Source of the DNA: Candidatus Latescibacterota bacterium | GTDB lineage: Bacteria; Latescibacterota; 4484-107 | DNA: 5,666 bases | Assembly (NCBI GenBank): GCA_030613045.1 | Contig: JAUWMS010000210.1 | Span: forward strand, 1-5,666 | Direction: 5' to 3' | Part shown: positions 4,796-5,666 of the stretch, piece after piece | Layout: each line of letters begins with the position of its first letter | Position numbering within the stretch: the first letter of the stretch is position 1 | Translations under genes and position numbers: made by a program | Notes under the pieces: model-generated | Databases searched by the model: none | Told to the model about the DNA's origin: nothing | Seen by the model: the letters and a program-made list of their open reading frames with translations, nothing else

Positions 4796-5666
4796 ATGAC
4801 CCATCGTGTAGAAATGGAGTTGGGAGGTCGGACCCTGTCATTGGAGTCGGGACGTGTGGCTCGGCAGGCCGACGGGGCGGTGTGGGCGCAGTATGCGGAT
4901 ACGGTTTTGCTGGCGACCGTCGTGTCCATGAAACCGAGGGACGACCGCGGTTTTTTTCCGTTGTTTGTGGATTTTCGGGAGAAGATGTCCGCGGCCGGGA
5001 AAATTCCGGGAAGTTTTTTCCGGCGCGAGGGCCGGCCTACGGAGAAGGAAACGTTGACCTGCCGTTTGATTGACCGGCCGCTTCGTCCGCTGTTTCCGGA
5101 AGGATACATGGACGAAGTGCAGATTATGTTGATGGTCCTCTCGTCGGATCAGGAGAACGACGCGGATGTCTTAGGAATCATCGCAGCTTCCGCGGCGCTC
5201 CGGATTTCCTCGATCCCCTTCGACCTGTCCACCGGCGCGGTGCGGATCGGGGTGACGGACGACGGACTGCTCCTCAATCCCACGTTTACGCAACGCGGGG
5301 AAAGCCGGGGAGATATCGTGGTGGCGGGCCACGCGGATCAAATCACCATGATGGAAGCAGGGCTTCAGGAGGTACCCGAAGAATCCGTAGCGGAATCGGT
5401 TCGGATGGCTATGGTGGAAATCAAGCGCATCTCCGAGCTTCAGGAGAAATTGGGTCAGGCGGGTGGGAAGACCAAGCAGGCTCCGCCTGAAATCAAGGAC
5501 GATCCGGAACTTCGAAGCGCCGTACAACGAGCCGCGCAGGATCGGATCGCCGCCGCGTACCGGATTCAGGACAAGCAGGAGCAAAAGGCCGCTATGGATC
5601 ACGTTCAGGCGGAAGTCCCCGAGGCGCTCGCTGAGGACTTTCCGGAACGGGAGCAGGAGATCAAAA
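4796..5666 (+). CDS. pnp: Polyribonucleotide nucleotidyltransferase (PNPase), N-terminal part; 3' end outside window
   Basis: The frame stays open from ATG 4796 to the window edge (290 codons), about 40% of a normal 700-residue PNPase. The enzyme degrades RNA 3'-5' using phosphate, as a trimer and often in a degradosome. Visible are the first RNase PH-like domain and the start of the helical linker. These include ELGGRTLSLESGRVARQADG (8-27), FFPLFVDFREKMSAAGKIPG (53-72), FFRREGRPTEKE (74-85, the conserved RNA-contact loop) and RLIDRPLRPLFPEGY (90-104). Then come SSDQENDADVLGIIAASAAL (116-135), and the linker rich in Glu, Lys and Gln from about 190 onward. The catalytic second PH domain and the KH-S1 tail lie beyond the window. 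Nothing in the visible part looks broken. It follows rpsO in the standard order. Confidence 0.97.
   Translation, partial: MTHRVEMELGGRTLSLESGRVARQADGAVWAQYADTVLLATVVSMKPRDDRGFFPLFVDFREKMSAAGKIPGSFFRREGRPTEKETLTCRLIDRPLRPLFPEGYMDEVQIMLMVLSSDQENDADVLGIIAASAALRISSIPFDLSTGAVRIGVTDDGLLLNPTFTQRGESRGDIVVAGHADQITMMEAGLQEVPEESVAESVRMAMVEIKRISELQEKLGQAGGKTKQAPPEIKDDPELRSAVQRAAQDRIAAAYRIQDKQEQKAAMDHVQAEVPEALAEDFPEREQEIK

Overview
The window is a piece of an uncultured-looking, probably anaerobic bacterial genome. It joins two different neighbourhoods. The left 1.5 kb carries two tandem genes of the uroporphyrinogen decarboxylase (URO-D) / corrinoid-methyltransferase superfamily. They are rather AT-rich: I count 20 G/C in the 60 bases of 661-720. 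The remaining 4 kb is the conserved translation and RNA-maturation cluster ylxP (DUF503) - rbfA - truB - ribF - rpsO - pnp, all on the + strand and clearly richer in GC (38 of 60 at 1741-1800, 41 of 60 at 4861-4920). The host phylum cannot be read from this window. The order of the right-hand genes is standard across bacteria, and URO-D-like paralogues are typical of anaerobes that use methylated compounds.

Layout: 1-426 is the C-terminal part of a URO-D-like protein. 477-1532 is a complete second URO-D-like protein. 1533-1634 is a non-coding junction. 1635-1916 is ylxP, 2034-2375 rbfA, 2492-3373 truB, 3420-4349 ribF (FAD synthetase), 4427-4696 rpsO, and 4796 to the window end is the first 290 codons of pnp. 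infB, and usually nusA before it, normally precedes ylxP/rbfA. Here that place is taken by the URO-D genes, so the operon appears broken or rearranged at about 1533-1634, or the contig is chimeric there.

The cluster genes cover assembly and quality control of the translation machinery. RbfA matures the 30S subunit and YlxP is its usual neighbour. TruB makes pseudouridine 55 in tRNA. RpsO is a 30S protein and Pnp a 3'-5' exonuclease. RibF supplies FMN and FAD and is a frequent passenger.

The least ordinary feature is in the gaps. All five spacers inside the cluster contain short-period word repeats, each with its own word and most folded into an inverted repeat. The period is 9 bases in the ylxP-rbfA gap and 7 bases in the other four. 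The ylxP-rbfA gap is a 91-bp near-perfect palindrome with a perfect 28-bp outer stem. The rbfA-truB gap is a 72-bp palindrome. The truB-ribF gap holds a loopless 26-bp palindrome. The words of three spacers fit one loose consensus, RRTGANN. I know of no named element that matches this set. It resembles in style, but not in sequence, the heptameric STRR repeats of cyanobacteria.
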